Shown one piece after another: positions 28,055 to 37,352 of a stretch of 64,000 bases of DNA; within the stretch, counting starts at the first letter, position 1; each line of letters starts with the position of its first letter. The notes under the pieces are model-generated. The model was not told the DNA's origin, ran no database searches, and worked only from the letters and a program-made list of their open reading frames with translations. A program made the translations under genes and the position numbers. The stretch lies in NCBI GenBank assembly GCA_963851025.1, contig CAWKOA010000022.1, positions 248,001 to 312,000 of the forward strand, written 5' to 3'. The DNA comes from RYN-230 sp963851025 (GTDB taxonomy: Bacteria > Actinomycetota > Actinomycetes > Streptosporangiales > Streptosporangiaceae).

Positions 28055-28068
28055 CGTTGTCGATAACG
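28055..28068. promoter_or_regulatory. LacI-type operator, copy 2, with leaderless promoter
   Basis: The same 14-bp dyad as at 26868, here before the GH3 gene. Similarity extends well beyond the dyad: from about 28050 to 28103 the sequence parallels 26863-26915, including the TTGTCG and TATTCT promoter-like hexamers and the GTGGACTC start codon region, so one promoter is a copy of the other. Confidence 0.75.
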
Positions 28069-28092
28069 TTTTATAGCGCTATTCTCGCCCGC

Positions 28093-28158
28093 GTGGACTC
28101 AACGCCACGCCCTCACGAGACGCTGCCGCCCCAGGCGGACGGACGGGATCACACGTGA
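28093..28158 (+). CDS. Possible 21-aa leader peptide coupled to GH3 gene
   Basis: A GTG codon about 11 nt after the likely -10 opens a 21-codon frame starting M-D-S-T-P-R, the same first six residues as the LacI protein, and closing with TGA at 28156-28158, overlapping the GTG of the GH3 gene by 4 bp. The GH3 start lacks a good ribosome binding site, so translation of this frame from a leaderless mRNA may deliver ribosomes to it. The peptide itself looks like the copied start of the LacI gene followed by unrelated sequence. Confidence 0.5.
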   Translation: MDSTPRPHETLPPQADGRDHT

Positions 28159-30503
28159 CCATTGAGCGCAGCCTGGCCACCGGGATCTGGCGCGACCCGT
28201 CAGCACCCGTTGGTGAACGGGTCGCTGACCTGCTGGCCCAGCTGACCACCGCGGAGAAGGTCGCCCAGCTCTACGGTGTCTGGGTCGGGGTGGATGCCAC
28301 CAGCGGCGACGTCGCCCCGCACCAGCAGGACTTCGTAGTCCCCCCGGCCAGCTGGGACGACCTGATCCGGGACGGTATCGGGCAGCTCACCCGGGTCTAC
28401 GGGACCGCCCCGGTCGCCCCGGCCGACGGGGCCCGCGCCGTCGCGCGCAGCCAGCGCCAGATCATGGCGGCCGGGCGGCACGGCATCCCGGCCATGGTGC
28501 ACGAGGAATGCCTGACCGGGCTGGCGGCCTGGCAGGCCCCGGTCTATCCCTCGCCGCTGTGCTGGGGCGCCACGTTCGACCCGGACCTCATCGAGCGGAT
28601 GGCGGCACAGATCGGCGCGACCATGCACCGGCTCGGCGTGCACCAGGGCCTGGCCCCGGTCCTGGACGTGGTGCGCGACCTGCGCTGGGGGCGGACCGAG
28701 GAGACGATCGGGGAGGATCCTCACCTGGTCGGCATGATCGGCAGCGGGTACGTGCGCGGCCTGGAGTCGGCCGGCGTGGTAGCGACGCTGAAGCACTTCG
28801 CGGGCTACTCAGCCTCGCGCGGGGGGCGGAACCTGGCTCCCGTTTCCATCGGCCCCCGGGAACTGGCCGACGTGCTGCTGCCGCCCTTCGAGATGGCGCT
28901 GCGGGCCGGGGCCCGCTCGGTGATGAACAACTACACGGACCTGGACGGGGTGCCGGCGGCGGCGGACCCCGCCCTGCTGACCACCCTGCTCCGCGAGACC
29001 TACGGGTTCACCGGCACGGTGGTGGCGGACTACTTCTCGGTCGCGTTCCTGTACGCCCTGCACGGGGTAGCCGGGAGCCGGGCCGACGCGGCCGGGCTGG
29101 CGCTGCACGCGGGGATCGACGTCGAACTGCCCACCGCGGACTGCTACGGCGGCCCGTTGCTCGCCGCGCTGGAGGACGGGACGATCGATCCCGGGCTGGT
29201 CGACCGGGCGGCCCGGCGGGTGCTCACCCAGAAATGCGAGCTGGGCCTGCTCGACCCGGACTGGTCCCCGGACCCGGAACTCGCTTCGGCCGGCGGCGGC
29301 GCCCTCGACGGCGCCCTCGACGACGCCGAATCCCGCTCCCTGGCCCGGGACATCGCCCGCAGCTCGGTCGTGCTGCTCGCCAACACCGGCGCCCTGCCGC
29401 TGACCCCGGGGCAGCGGATCGCGGTCGTCGGGCCGCGGGCCCACGAGGCCAGCGCGATGCTCGGCTGCTACTCGTTCCCGCAGCATGTCATCGTGCACCA
29501 CCCTGGCCTGCCGTTCGGGATCGAGGTGCCGACCGTGCTGGACGCGCTGCGGGCCGACGCGGCCGGGTACGCGGTCAACTACGCGCAAGGCTGCCCGGTG
29601 CTCGGCGGCGACGACGCCGGCCTGGCCGCGGCGGCCACCGCGGCCCGCGCCGCGGACGTCTGTGTCGCGGTGCTCGGCGACCTGGCCGGCCTGTTCGGCC
29701 GGGGCACCTCGGGTGAGGGCTGCGACGTGGCCGACCTGCGGCTGCCGGGCCGCCAGGAGGAACTGCTCGAAGCCCTGCTGGCCACCGGGACGCCAGTGGT
29801 GCTGGTCCTGCTGTCGGGGCGGCCGTACGACCTATCCCGCCAGGCCGACCGGCTGGCCGCCGCGCTGTGCGGGTTCTACCCGGGCGAGGAAGGCGCGGCC
29901 GCCCTGGCCGACATCCTGAGCGGCCGGGTCAATCCGTCGGGCCGCCTGCCGGTCAGCTTCCCGGCCGCGGGCTCGAACCAGCCGGCCACCTACCTCACGG
30001 CCCGGCTGGGCCAGCACAGCGAGGTCAGCGTCATCGATCCCACCCCGCTCTTCCCGTTCGGTCATGGGCTGTCCTACACCCCGGTCACCTGGCTCAGCGT
30101 CCTGTCCCGCTCGCCGGCCCAGTGGCCGGCCGACGGATACTGCCAGTTCACGGTGACGCTCCGCAACGAGGCCGCCATCCCGGCGGCCGAGGTCATCCAG
30201 GTCTACCTGCACGACCCGGTGGCCGAGGTGTCGCGCCCGGTCCAGCAGCTCATCGCGGCCGCGAAGATCGCGATGCCCCCGGGCAGCACGCGGACCGTCC
30301 AGTTCACCCTGCACGCCGATCTCACCTGCTACACCGGCCGGGCGGGCCACCGCCAGGTGGACCCGGGCGACGTGGAGCTGAGGGTCGGCCGGTCGAGCAC
30401 GGATATCGAGGTCACGCTGGGCTACACTCTCACCGGCCCGCGCCGGGAGGTGGCTTTCGACCGGGTGCTGCATCCGGAAATCACGCTGCTGCCCGCCGAC
30501 TGA
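28155..30503 (+). CDS. Glycoside hydrolase family 3 (beta-glucosidase/beta-xylosidase)
   Basis: Retaining GH3 enzyme that removes terminal beta-linked sugars from oligosaccharides. It has the N-terminal barrel with EECLTGLAAW and KHFAGYSASRGGRN, the nucleophile Asp292 in TVVADYF (ADY in place of the common SDW), the alpha/beta sandwich with RPYDL and GLSYT, and a C-terminal fibronectin III-like domain (EVIQVYLHDP). No signal peptide, so the enzyme is cytoplasmic and would act on imported oligosaccharides. 782 residues, full length. Xylosidase versus glucosidase cannot be settled from motifs; the neighbouring acetyl xylan esterase favours xylan. Confidence 0.93.
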   Translation: MTIERSLATGIWRDPSAPVGERVADLLAQLTTAEKVAQLYGVWVGVDATSGDVAPHQQDFVVPPASWDDLIRDGIGQLTRVYGTAPVAPADGARAVARSQRQIMAAGRHGIPAMVHEECLTGLAAWQAPVYPSPLCWGATFDPDLIERMAAQIGATMHRLGVHQGLAPVLDVVRDLRWGRTEETIGEDPHLVGMIGSGYVRGLESAGVVATLKHFAGYSASRGGRNLAPVSIGPRELADVLLPPFEMALRAGARSVMNNYTDLDGVPAAADPALLTTLLRETYGFTGTVVADYFSVAFLYALHGVAGSRADAAGLALHAGIDVELPTADCYGGPLLAALEDGTIDPGLVDRAARRVLTQKCELGLLDPDWSPDPELASAGGGALDGALDDAESRSLARDIARSSVVLLANTGALPLTPGQRIAVVGPRAHEASAMLGCYSFPQHVIVHHPGLPFGIEVPTVLDALRADAAGYAVNYAQGCPVLGGDDAGLAAAATAARAADVCVAVLGDLAGLFGRGTSGEGCDVADLRLPGRQEELLEALLATGTPVVLVLLSGRPYDLSRQADRLAAALCGFYPGEEGAAALADILSGRVNPSGRLPVSFPAAGSNQPATYLTARLGQHSEVSVIDPTPLFPFGHGLSYTPVTWLSVLSRSPAQWPADGYCQFTVTLRNEAAIPAAEVIQVYLHDPVAEVSRPVQQLIAAAKIAMPPGSTRTVQFTLHADLTCYTGRAGHRQVDPGDVELRVGRSSTDIEVTLGYTLTGPRREVAFDRVLHPEITLLPAD

Positions 30504-30533
30504 CTGACCGACTGACCGACCGCGAGGACCCTA

Positions 30534-31505
30534 TGCTCCGCGATCTCCCCCTGCCCGAACTGCGCCAGTACCGGCCGGCCGTGGAAGAGCCCGCGGACTT
30601 CGACGAGTTCTGGGCCGGCGAACTGGCCGCCGTGGCCGCGCACGGCACGGAGCCGGTCTTCACTGCCGCGCAGACGCAGATCCGGCACGCGGACGTGCTC
30701 GACGTGACGTTCCCGGGCTACGCCGGGGACCCCATCAAGGGCTGGCTGCTGCTGCCGCACGAGAGCCCGCCGGACCGCGCGTTCGTGGTCGAGTACATCG
30801 GCTACGGCGGCGGCCGCGGCGACCCGTTCGAGTGGCTGGACCTGGAGCTGCGCCGGCCACCCGCACCTGATCATGGACACCCGCGGCCAGGGCGGCGGGT
30901 GGCGCAGCGCCGACACCCCGGACCCCAGCGACCCGGGCGCGCCCAGTACCCCGGGGTTCCTCACCCGCGGCATCGCCGACCCCCGCACGCACTACTACAC
31001 CCGGCTGTTCATCGACGCGGCGCAGGCCGTGGCGGCGGCCCGGCGCCACCCGGCCAGCGCCGGGCGGCCCGTGGTCACGACCGGCGGCAGCCAGGGCGGC
31101 GCGCTGGCCATCGTCGCGGCCCACCTGGCCGGGGACGTGGCCGCGACCCTGCCCGAGGTCCCGTTCCTGGCTCATTTCCGGCGGGCCGTGGAGATGACCG
31201 AGAGCCGGCCGTACCTGGAGCTCATCGAGTACCTGAGCGTGCACCGCGGCGAGGTGGACCAGGCGTTCAGCACGCTGTCCTACCTCGATGTGGTCAACCA
31301 CGCCAAGCGGGCCACGGCGCCGGCCCTGTTCTCCGTCGGCCTGGTGGACGACATCACCCCGGCGTCCACGGTCTTCGCCGCGTTCAACCACTACGCCGGG
31401 CCGAAGCAGATCGAGGTCTACCCGTTCAACGGGCACGACGGCGGCGGCACCCAGCATTTCCTGGCCAAGCTCGCCTTCCTCGCCACCCTGCCCGCCCCGG
31501 CCTGA
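30534..31505 (+). CDS. Acetyl xylan esterase, AXE1/CE7 family (frameshifted)
   Basis: Alpha/beta-hydrolase that deacetylates xylo-oligosaccharides; the absence of a signal peptide fits intracellular CE7 enzymes. The start MLRDLPLPELRQYRPAVEEP and FPGYAGDPIKGWLLLP are typical. The frame is lost at GDPFEWLD; removing one C at 30841-30842 gives WSCAGHPHLIMDTRGQGGGW and restores the rest, including the nucleophile in TTGGSQGGALA and the catalytic His region NGHDGGG. It lies 30 bp after the GH3 gene, in the same operon. Confidence 0.9.
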
Positions 31506-31625
31506 CGGGCGGCCGGGGCCGGGGCTCACGATCCCGCTCTATAACGGTCATATCGTCCGTCTCGTCTTGACCGTGATTCACGGGCGCTGGCGGCCGGCGG
31601 CAGGGTGGCCGCACCGCACAGGCCA

Positions 31626-31671
31626 TTCGTGTGCGGAAACCGCTGCGCCCACGGCGGTTTCCGCACACGAA
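31626..31671. terminator. Bidirectional hairpin terminator
   Basis: Perfect 18-bp arms (TTCGTGTGCGGAAACCGC at 31626-31643 and its complement at 31654-31671) around a 10-nt loop, between the convergent esterase and DUF5996 genes. There is no T-run, as in many actinobacterial terminators. Confidence 0.75.
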
Positions 31672-31705
31672 CAGGCCAGCCGAACGGCGGGACCCGGGAC
31701 CGGGA

Positions 31706-32627
31706 TCAGGTGACGGGGGGCGGGGTCCCGGCGGCGGTCGCGGCCAGGGCCGGGTCCCAGGAGCAGGCCGCGCAGGCCTGCTGGAAGGCGGAGCGGGCGA
31801 ACTCCACCGCGGTCGCGTGCGGGTCACCGGCGGCCCGGACATCGTCCCAGTCCAGTACGTACTCTCCCAGCGTGCCCTCCCACCGGGCGGCAGGCGGGGA
31901 CAGGGCCAGGCCTGCCGAAACCCTCCGGGGCCGGGTGCGCGTAGGCGTAGAACGCCGCCCGGCCGTAACGGCCGTCACCGGGCCACCAGCCGAGCGCGAC
32001 CTCCTGGGCGTCCATCGCGTTGCGCATGATGAAGTCGGCGGAAGGCGGTTCCGCGGGCCGGCCGGAGAACAGGCTCACCGCGAGGTCGAACGAGCCCCAC
32101 CAGGCGTTGACCGGCGTGGAGCGGCCCCGGTAAGGGGCGCGATAGTCCGCGAGGACCAGGGCCGCCTGGGTGGCCGCGGCGAAATAGTCACGGACCTGCC
32201 CCGGATCGTAGGCCGCGTGCTCCTGGTCCTCGTCGAGCGGCACGCTCCAGGGGACCTCCTGCGGCGTCGGGTCGATCTCGACCGGCCCGCCCAGCCGGCG
32301 GACCGCAGCCAGCACCTCACGGGTCACGTCCCCGACGGGACGGTCCGGGGTCAGCGGGACCCGTTCGGCCTGCCCTCCGCTGTGCTCGACCACGGCCTCG
32401 TGGGTCCGCAGGTCCAGGGCGGCGACCAGCGCCCCGGAGCCGTCCGGTGCAGGCAGCGGCGCGGTCTCCCAGCCGCGGGCGGTGAGCCGCAGCGCCGCGT
32501 GCTGAAGCTGGGGCTCGGGCGGGGCAAGCCGGACGGCCAGCTTGCCGAGCACCTGGGTGTGCGCGTGCAGGGTGTCGCAGGTCTCGCGCCAGTCCTGATA
32601 CGAGCAGGCCGGCCAGTTACTGGTCAT
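31706..32627 (-). CDS. DUF5996 family protein (frameshifted)
   Basis: A protein of about 306 residues. It begins TSNWPACSYQDWRETCDTLH and contains HAALRLTARGWET, GGPVEIDPTPQEVPW and AWWGSFDLAVSLFSG, with the family C-terminus AGLALSPPAARWEGTLGEYVLDWDDVRAAGDP in a different frame. The shift is at about 31912-31918 (one extra or two missing bases after AHPAPEGF). The ATG at 32627 has AAGGTG upstream. Function of the family is unknown. It shares no operon partner; the STAS gene ends 96 bp upstream. Confidence 0.75.
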
Positions 32628-32723
32628 GATCGGCACCTTACCCAGCGCGCGGTGCCCCACCAGCCCCGCCCACGCCGGGCGGCCGCCCGGGACCGCAACA
32701 CCGCCCGCTACGGCCTGGTGGCG

Positions 32724-33053
32724 CTACCGGCCGCCTGGTTCCCCGCCCAGCCCGTGCACGGTGACGAGGCCGGCCAGGCCGGAAATCGTCAGTACCGGCG
32801 CGATCAGCGGCGAGGCGATCAGCTCGATGCCCGGCGCGCACGCGAACAGGGCGGTGAGCCCGGCCGAGTCGAGGTACTCGACCGCCTGCAAGTCCACGAC
32901 CAGGCGGCCCTCACTCTCCTCCGCCTTCACCCGGGCCTGGGCGAGGCTTTCCCGGAACACGCCGGCGTTGCTCATGTCGATCTCGCCGGCCACGGTCACG
33001 ATCCAGGTGCCGTCGGCACGCTGGTGCGTGGACAGCTCCAGCGGTGTGCTCAT
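32724..33053 (-). CDS. STAS-domain anti-sigma factor antagonist
   Basis: A 109-residue SpoIIAA/RsbV-like protein. IVTVAGEIDMSNAGVF opens the fold and YLDSAGLTALF has the conserved phosphorylatable Ser. In partner switching the unphosphorylated form releases a sigma factor or other partner from an RsbW-type kinase. The start overlaps the stop of the hybrid phosphatase/kinase by 4 bp (ATGA), so the two are made together and this STAS is the obvious substrate of that protein's kinase and phosphatase domains. Alternatively it could report to the second phosphatase nearby. Confidence 0.92.
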   Translation of the reverse strand: MSTPLELSTHQRADGTWIVTVAGEIDMSNAGVFRESLAQARVKAEESEGRLVVDLQAVEYLDSAGLTALFACAPGIELIASPLIAPVLTISGLAGLVTVHGLGGEPGGR

Positions 33054-36000
33054 GGGGTGATCGCGACCTCCATGCCTACGGTCGTGCCGGCTAGGCCGGG
33101 CTCGATGGTGACCTGCTCCATGAGGGCGCGCATCAGGGCGATGCCGTGCCCGCGGAGCGGATCGGCCGCGGGCCGGGCGGCCCGCCAGCTTCCCGTGTCC
33201 GTGACGGTCACCCGGAGCCGGGTGACCGTGGCCTCGGCCCGCAGCCGGATGCCCTGGCCCGGCGTGTCGCGGTGGCCGTGCTCGATGGCGTTGGCGCAGG
33301 CTTCTCCGGCCGCGACCAGGACGTCCTGGATCATCCGGCGGTTCAGGCCACCGCGCGCCAGCCAGCCTCGCAGCGCCGCGCGGACCGGGGCGAGCTGCCC
33401 CCGGTCCGCGGGGAAAGTCAGATCGAGGGGCTCGGGATGACGGAACAGGACAAGGGCCACGTCGTCCTCGTACCCATCTGGTGGCGCCATACCGTTCATC
33501 ACGCTGGTGGCCAGATCTTCCACACCCCGGTCCTGGCCGTCCTGGAGGGCAGCGCCGGCCCGGGCTATCCCCGTGTCGATCGACACGCGGCGGCGTTCGG
33601 CCAGGCCATCGGTGTAGAGCAGCAGGGTCAACCGGCCGGGCAGCGCGCAGGTCGCCTCGGCCCGCGCCGCCGCGGCCCGCACGGCCAGGGGAAACGAGCG
33701 GCCCCCGCCCAGCAATTCGGTCCGGCCATCCGGGTGAGCCAGGATGCCCGGGGGATGCCCGGCGCTGCTGTAGGTCAGCCGGCCTGCCGCCCGGTCGAGG
33801 ACGCCGCAGAAGACCGTGCTGCAGAACGCGCCGGGGATCAGGGCGGCGAAACGGTCCATGGCGGACAGCGTCTGTGCCGGGCCCGCGTCCTGCAGCAGCA
33901 GCGCCCGGCAGGCGCTGCGCAGCTGCCCCATCACGGTCGCGGCCTCGAGGCCGTGCCCGACGCAGTCGCCGACGACGATCCCGATCCGCCCGTCAGGCAG
34001 CTCGACCACGTCGTACCAGTCGCCCCCCACCTCGAGCGGGCGGCTGGCCGGCTCGTAGCGGGCCGCGAAGCCGGGGGGCAGCCGCGAGGGGCCGAGGATG
34101 GCCCGCTGCAGGGCCAGGGCGGTTTCCCGCTGCTGATCGGTCTGGTGGGCCCGGTGCAGCGCCTGGCCGAGGTAGCCGCACAGCAGCGCGAAAAGTGTCC
34201 GGTCCTCGGCGCTGAGCGGCCGGGCGGGATCGGCGTCGATCCAGACGGCCAGCTGACCCTCGGGGTGCTCGATGCTGACCCCGACGTCCGGTGACGTCCC
34301 GCCGGTCGGGGTCAGCAGGGGCCGCTGCCGCAGCCCGCCGATCGTCTCGCGGAGCTCCGCGGGCAGGTCGCCCCAGCCGACGGGGGGTCCGGTGGACGTG
34401 AGCGACGGCTCGGCGCCGCCGGTCCAGGTGGCCGCGATCACCCGCCGGGCACGCCACAGCCGCTGCAGCTCGTTGAGGGCGCCCTGCAGCGCCTCCGGCA
34501 CGCTGTCCGCCCGCGACAGGAGCAGCCCCATCGCGGCCAGGGCCGCCTCGCGCTGCCCGGCGTAGTGCTCGGCGGTGATATCACGCAGGCTGCCGACCAC
34601 CATCCGGCGGCCGGTGTCCGGGTCCTGGACCTCGTTGAAGCTGGCCGCCACCCACAGCCGGTGCCCGTCCCGGTGGGTGACCGGGGCGGCGAAGCTGCCC
34701 TTGCTGCGCCCCATCAGCTGGCTGAAGGCCTCGCTGGCCTGGCGGCGCGCGTCCGGGTCAGCGTCCTGGCTGGGCCACCACGGGTGCGGGGCCGGGTAGG
34801 GCAAGTCCTCCGGGCCGTACCCGAGGATGTCGGTGAAGGCGGCGTTGATCTCGACCACGCGCCCGGCCTCGTCGCACAGGAAGAACGCCTCGTGCAGCGA
34901 GTCGATCAGCGCGGTGCGCCACCGGGCGTGCTGGTTGCGCAGCCGGGCCAGTTCCACGTTCGCCCGGACCCGGGCCAGCAGCTCGGCCGCCGAGAACGGC
35001 TTGACCAGGTAATCGTCCGCGCCGGCTTCCAGGCCCTCGATCGCGGCCTCCTGCCCGGCCCGGGCCGACAGCAGCAGCACCGGCAGGTCCTGGGCGTGCG
35101 AGTTCCCGCGCAGCGCGCCGACCAGCTGCAGGCCATCCAGGCCCGGCATCATCACGTCGCTGATCACCAGGTCGAAGGGCTGCGCCCGGACCGCGTCCAG
35201 CGCCGCCTGCCCGTCCGCCACCGCGGTGACCTGGTAGCTGCCCTGAAGCAGCCGTTGCAGGTACCCGCGCATGTCGGCGTTGTCGTCGGCGAGCAGCACC
35301 CGGGGCGGGGCGCCCCGCCCGGCCCGAGCCCGCCGCGGGGTCCCTGGGCCGGGGCCGGCGTCCAGCGCGGCCTGGTCCGGCTGATCGCCAGGCAGCCACC
35401 GGAGGGCCTCGGCCAGGAAGGGATCGGCCGCCGCGGAGATCGTTTCCGGGCCGGCGGCGGCCAGGTTCTCGTCCGGCAGGTGCTCGTGGCCGAACGGGAG
35501 CCGGACGGTGACGGTGGTGCCCGCCCCCTCGGTGCTCTCGGCGGTGATGCTGCCCCCGTGCAGCCCGACCAGCTCACGCACCAGCGCGAGGCCAATGCCG
35601 CTGCCCTCGTTGGACCGGGAGCGTGTGGTGGGGATGCGGTGGAAGCGCTCGAACAGCCGGGGCATCTCGGCGGCGGCGATCCCGCTCCCGGTGTCGCTGA
35701 CCCGCAGTGCCGCGTGGGAGTCCTCAGCCCGCAGCGTCACGCCGATGGTGCCGTCGAAGGTGAACTTCAGCGCGTTGCTCAGCAGGTTGAGGACGACCTT
35801 CTCCCACATCTCCCGGTCGATGTAGACCGGCTCCGGCAGCTCCCCGCAGTCCACCTGGTAGACCAGGCCGGCCCGGTCGATCGCCGAGCGGAAGACGCTG
35901 GCCAGGTCGGCGGTGAAGCTGGCCAGGTCGACCGGCTCGTAGCGAGCCTCCATCCGGCCGGCCTCGATCCGCGAGAAGTCCAGCAGCGTGTTGACGAGCT

Positions 36001-37204
36001 TGCCCAGGCGCAGGCCGTTGCGGTGGATGACCTCGAGCTCCTCCCGCGCCACCGGGTCCTGCCCGGCCGGCCCGGCCCGGAGTTCCTCCACCGGCCCCAT
36101 GATCAGGGTGAGGGGGGTCCGGAACTCGTGGCTGATGTTGGAGAAGAACGTGGTCTTGGCCTGATCCAGCTCGGCGAGCTCCTCGGCCCGGCGCTGCTGG
36201 ACCTGGTAGGCGACCGCGCCGTTGACCAGGGCCGCGGTCTGCTGGGCGACCAGGCGGAGGAAGGATTCGTAGGCCTCGTCCAGCACATGCCCGGCGCTGG
36301 CCGCGAGCACGATCGCGCCGGTGGCCTGGCTGCCGGTCTCGCCCACCAGGGGCAGCACCATGGCCTGGGCCGGCGGGGCCGGCCACCCCCCGGCGGGCAG
36401 CTCACCGAACCGGGCGGTCACGTCGCTCACGGTGGCCGGCTGCCCGCTGCGCAGGACCTCCGCGACGGGCCACCCGCCCGGGCCGCCCGGACCGCCCGGA
36501 CCGCCCGGGAGCGGGACGGGCACGGCCTGCTGCGGGGCCGCGGCCGCCAGGACCGGCTCACCGGTGCCGGGCCTGCGCAGGTAGATCGCGGCGAACGGGA
36601 CGTCCTGCCGGGCCCGTTCCAGGGCTGTCACCACGAGCTGGCACGCTTCGGCCACGCTGCGGGCACTGCCCGCCTGGGCGCCCAGGTCCTGCAGGGCGGC
36701 CAGCCGCCGTTCGCCGATGACCCGCTCGGTGGTGTCGCTGACCGCGGTGAAGACCCCGCGCACCACCCCGTCGTCGTCGTGCAGCGGGCTGTAGGAATAG
36801 GTCCAGTAGGTCTCTTCCCAGTAGCCGTGACGGTCCATCGGCAGCAGCAGGTCCTCAGACCAGGTCGCCTGCCCGCTGCTCATCACCGAGTCCAGCATCG
36901 GGCCGATGACATCCCAGATCTCCGGCCACACCGCCTCGCCCGGCTTGCCGAGGGCCGGGTGCTTGGTCCCCAGCAGCGGGAGATAGGCGTCGTTGTACAG
37001 GAACCACAGTTCCTTGCCCCACCACACGATCATCGGGAACCTGGAGGTGAGGCAGATCCGGACGGCGGTGCGCAGGCTCGCGGACCAGCCGCGGGGATCC
37101 CCCAGCGGCGAGTCTGCCCAGGGATAGGCGCGCGCACGCCGCGCCATCTCGCCGTCCCCGGGGAAGATCACCTCCCCGGGTCCGGCGGGCTCCGTACCGC
37201 TCAC
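33050..37204 (-). CDS. Hybrid sensor: PAS-GAF-histidine kinase-receiver-PAS-GAF-SpoIIE phosphatase-RsbW kinase
   Basis: A 1384-residue signalling protein. Numbered from the GTG at 37204 (AGGAGG, 7-nt spacing): PAS about 45-165; GAF about 175-330; HisKA with His359 in SNISHEFRTPL; HATPase about 460-575 (NLLSNALKFT, SDTGSGI, GSGIGLAL); receiver about 635-755 with Asp683 in SDVMMPGLDG and Lys in LVKPFS; PAS about 765-880; GAF-like 890-1020; PP2C/SpoIIE 1050-1258 with metal ligands in GGDWYDV, VGDCVGHG, YTDG and YEDD; and an RsbW-like HATPase to the end (EACANAIEHGH, RGHGIALMRAL). No membrane segment. All catalytic residues appear intact. The adjacent STAS gene overlaps it by 4 bp. Confidence 0.93.
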   Translation of the reverse strand: MSGTEPAGPGEVIFPGDGEMARRARAYPWADSPLGDPRGWSASLRTAVRICLTSRFPMIVWWGKELWFLYNDAYLPLLGTKHPALGKPGEAVWPEIWDVIGPMLDSVMSSGQATWSEDLLLPMDRHGYWEETYWTYSYSPLHDDDGVVRGVFTAVSDTTERVIGERRLAALQDLGAQAGSARSVAEACQLVVTALERARQDVPFAAIYLRRPGTGEPVLAAAAPQQAVPVPLPGGPGGPGGPGGWPVAEVLRSGQPATVSDVTARFGELPAGGWPAPPAQAMVLPLVGETGSQATGAIVLAASAGHVLDEAYESFLRLVAQQTAALVNGAVAYQVQQRRAEELAELDQAKTTFFSNISHEFRTPLTLIMGPVEELRAGPAGQDPVAREELEVIHRNGLRLGKLVNTLLDFSRIEAGRMEARYEPVDLASFTADLASVFRSAIDRAGLVYQVDCGELPEPVYIDREMWEKVVLNLLSNALKFTFDGTIGVTLRAEDSHAALRVSDTGSGIAAAEMPRLFERFHRIPTTRSRSNEGSGIGLALVRELVGLHGGSITAESTEGAGTTVTVRLPFGHEHLPDENLAAAGPETISAAADPFLAEALRWLPGDQPDQAALDAGPGPGTPRRARAGRGAPPRVLLADDNADMRGYLQRLLQGSYQVTAVADGQAALDAVRAQPFDLVISDVMMPGLDGLQLVGALRGNSHAQDLPVLLLSARAGQEAAIEGLEAGADDYLVKPFSAAELLARVRANVELARLRNQHARWRTALIDSLHEAFFLCDEAGRVVEINAAFTDILGYGPEDLPYPAPHPWWPSQDADPDARRQASEAFSQLMGRSKGSFAAPVTHRDGHRLWVAASFNEVQDPDTGRRMVVGSLRDITAEHYAGQREAALAAMGLLLSRADSVPEALQGALNELQRLWRARRVIAATWTGGAEPSLTSTGPPVGWGDLPAELRETIGGLRQRPLLTPTGGTSPDVGVSIEHPEGQLAVWIDADPARPLSAEDRTLFALLCGYLGQALHRAHQTDQQRETALALQRAILGPSRLPPGFAARYEPASRPLEVGGDWYDVVELPDGRIGIVVGDCVGHGLEAATVMGQLRSACRALLLQDAGPAQTLSAMDRFAALIPGAFCSTVFCGVLDRAAGRLTYSSAGHPPGILAHPDGRTELLGGGRSFPLAVRAAAARAEATCALPGRLTLLLYTDGLAERRRVSIDTGIARAGAALQDGQDRGVEDLATSVMNGMAPPDGYEDDVALVLFRHPEPLDLTFPADRGQLAPVRAALRGWLARGGLNRRMIQDVLVAAGEACANAIEHGHRDTPGQGIRLRAEATVTRLRVTVTDTGSWRAARPAADPLRGHGIALMRALMEQVTIEPGLAGTTVGMEVAITP

Positions 37205-37352
37205 GAGTGCCCCTCCTGGCCGCCGTCCGGGTGAGACCGGCAAATCCCCCGGCAGCGTACCCTGGCCGCCTCATCGTCCTCAGCCGGAGATCGCCGCACG
37301 CTACGATCGGGAGGCACGCGATAGCCCGGTGCCGGGAACGCGGGGAGAGTCC

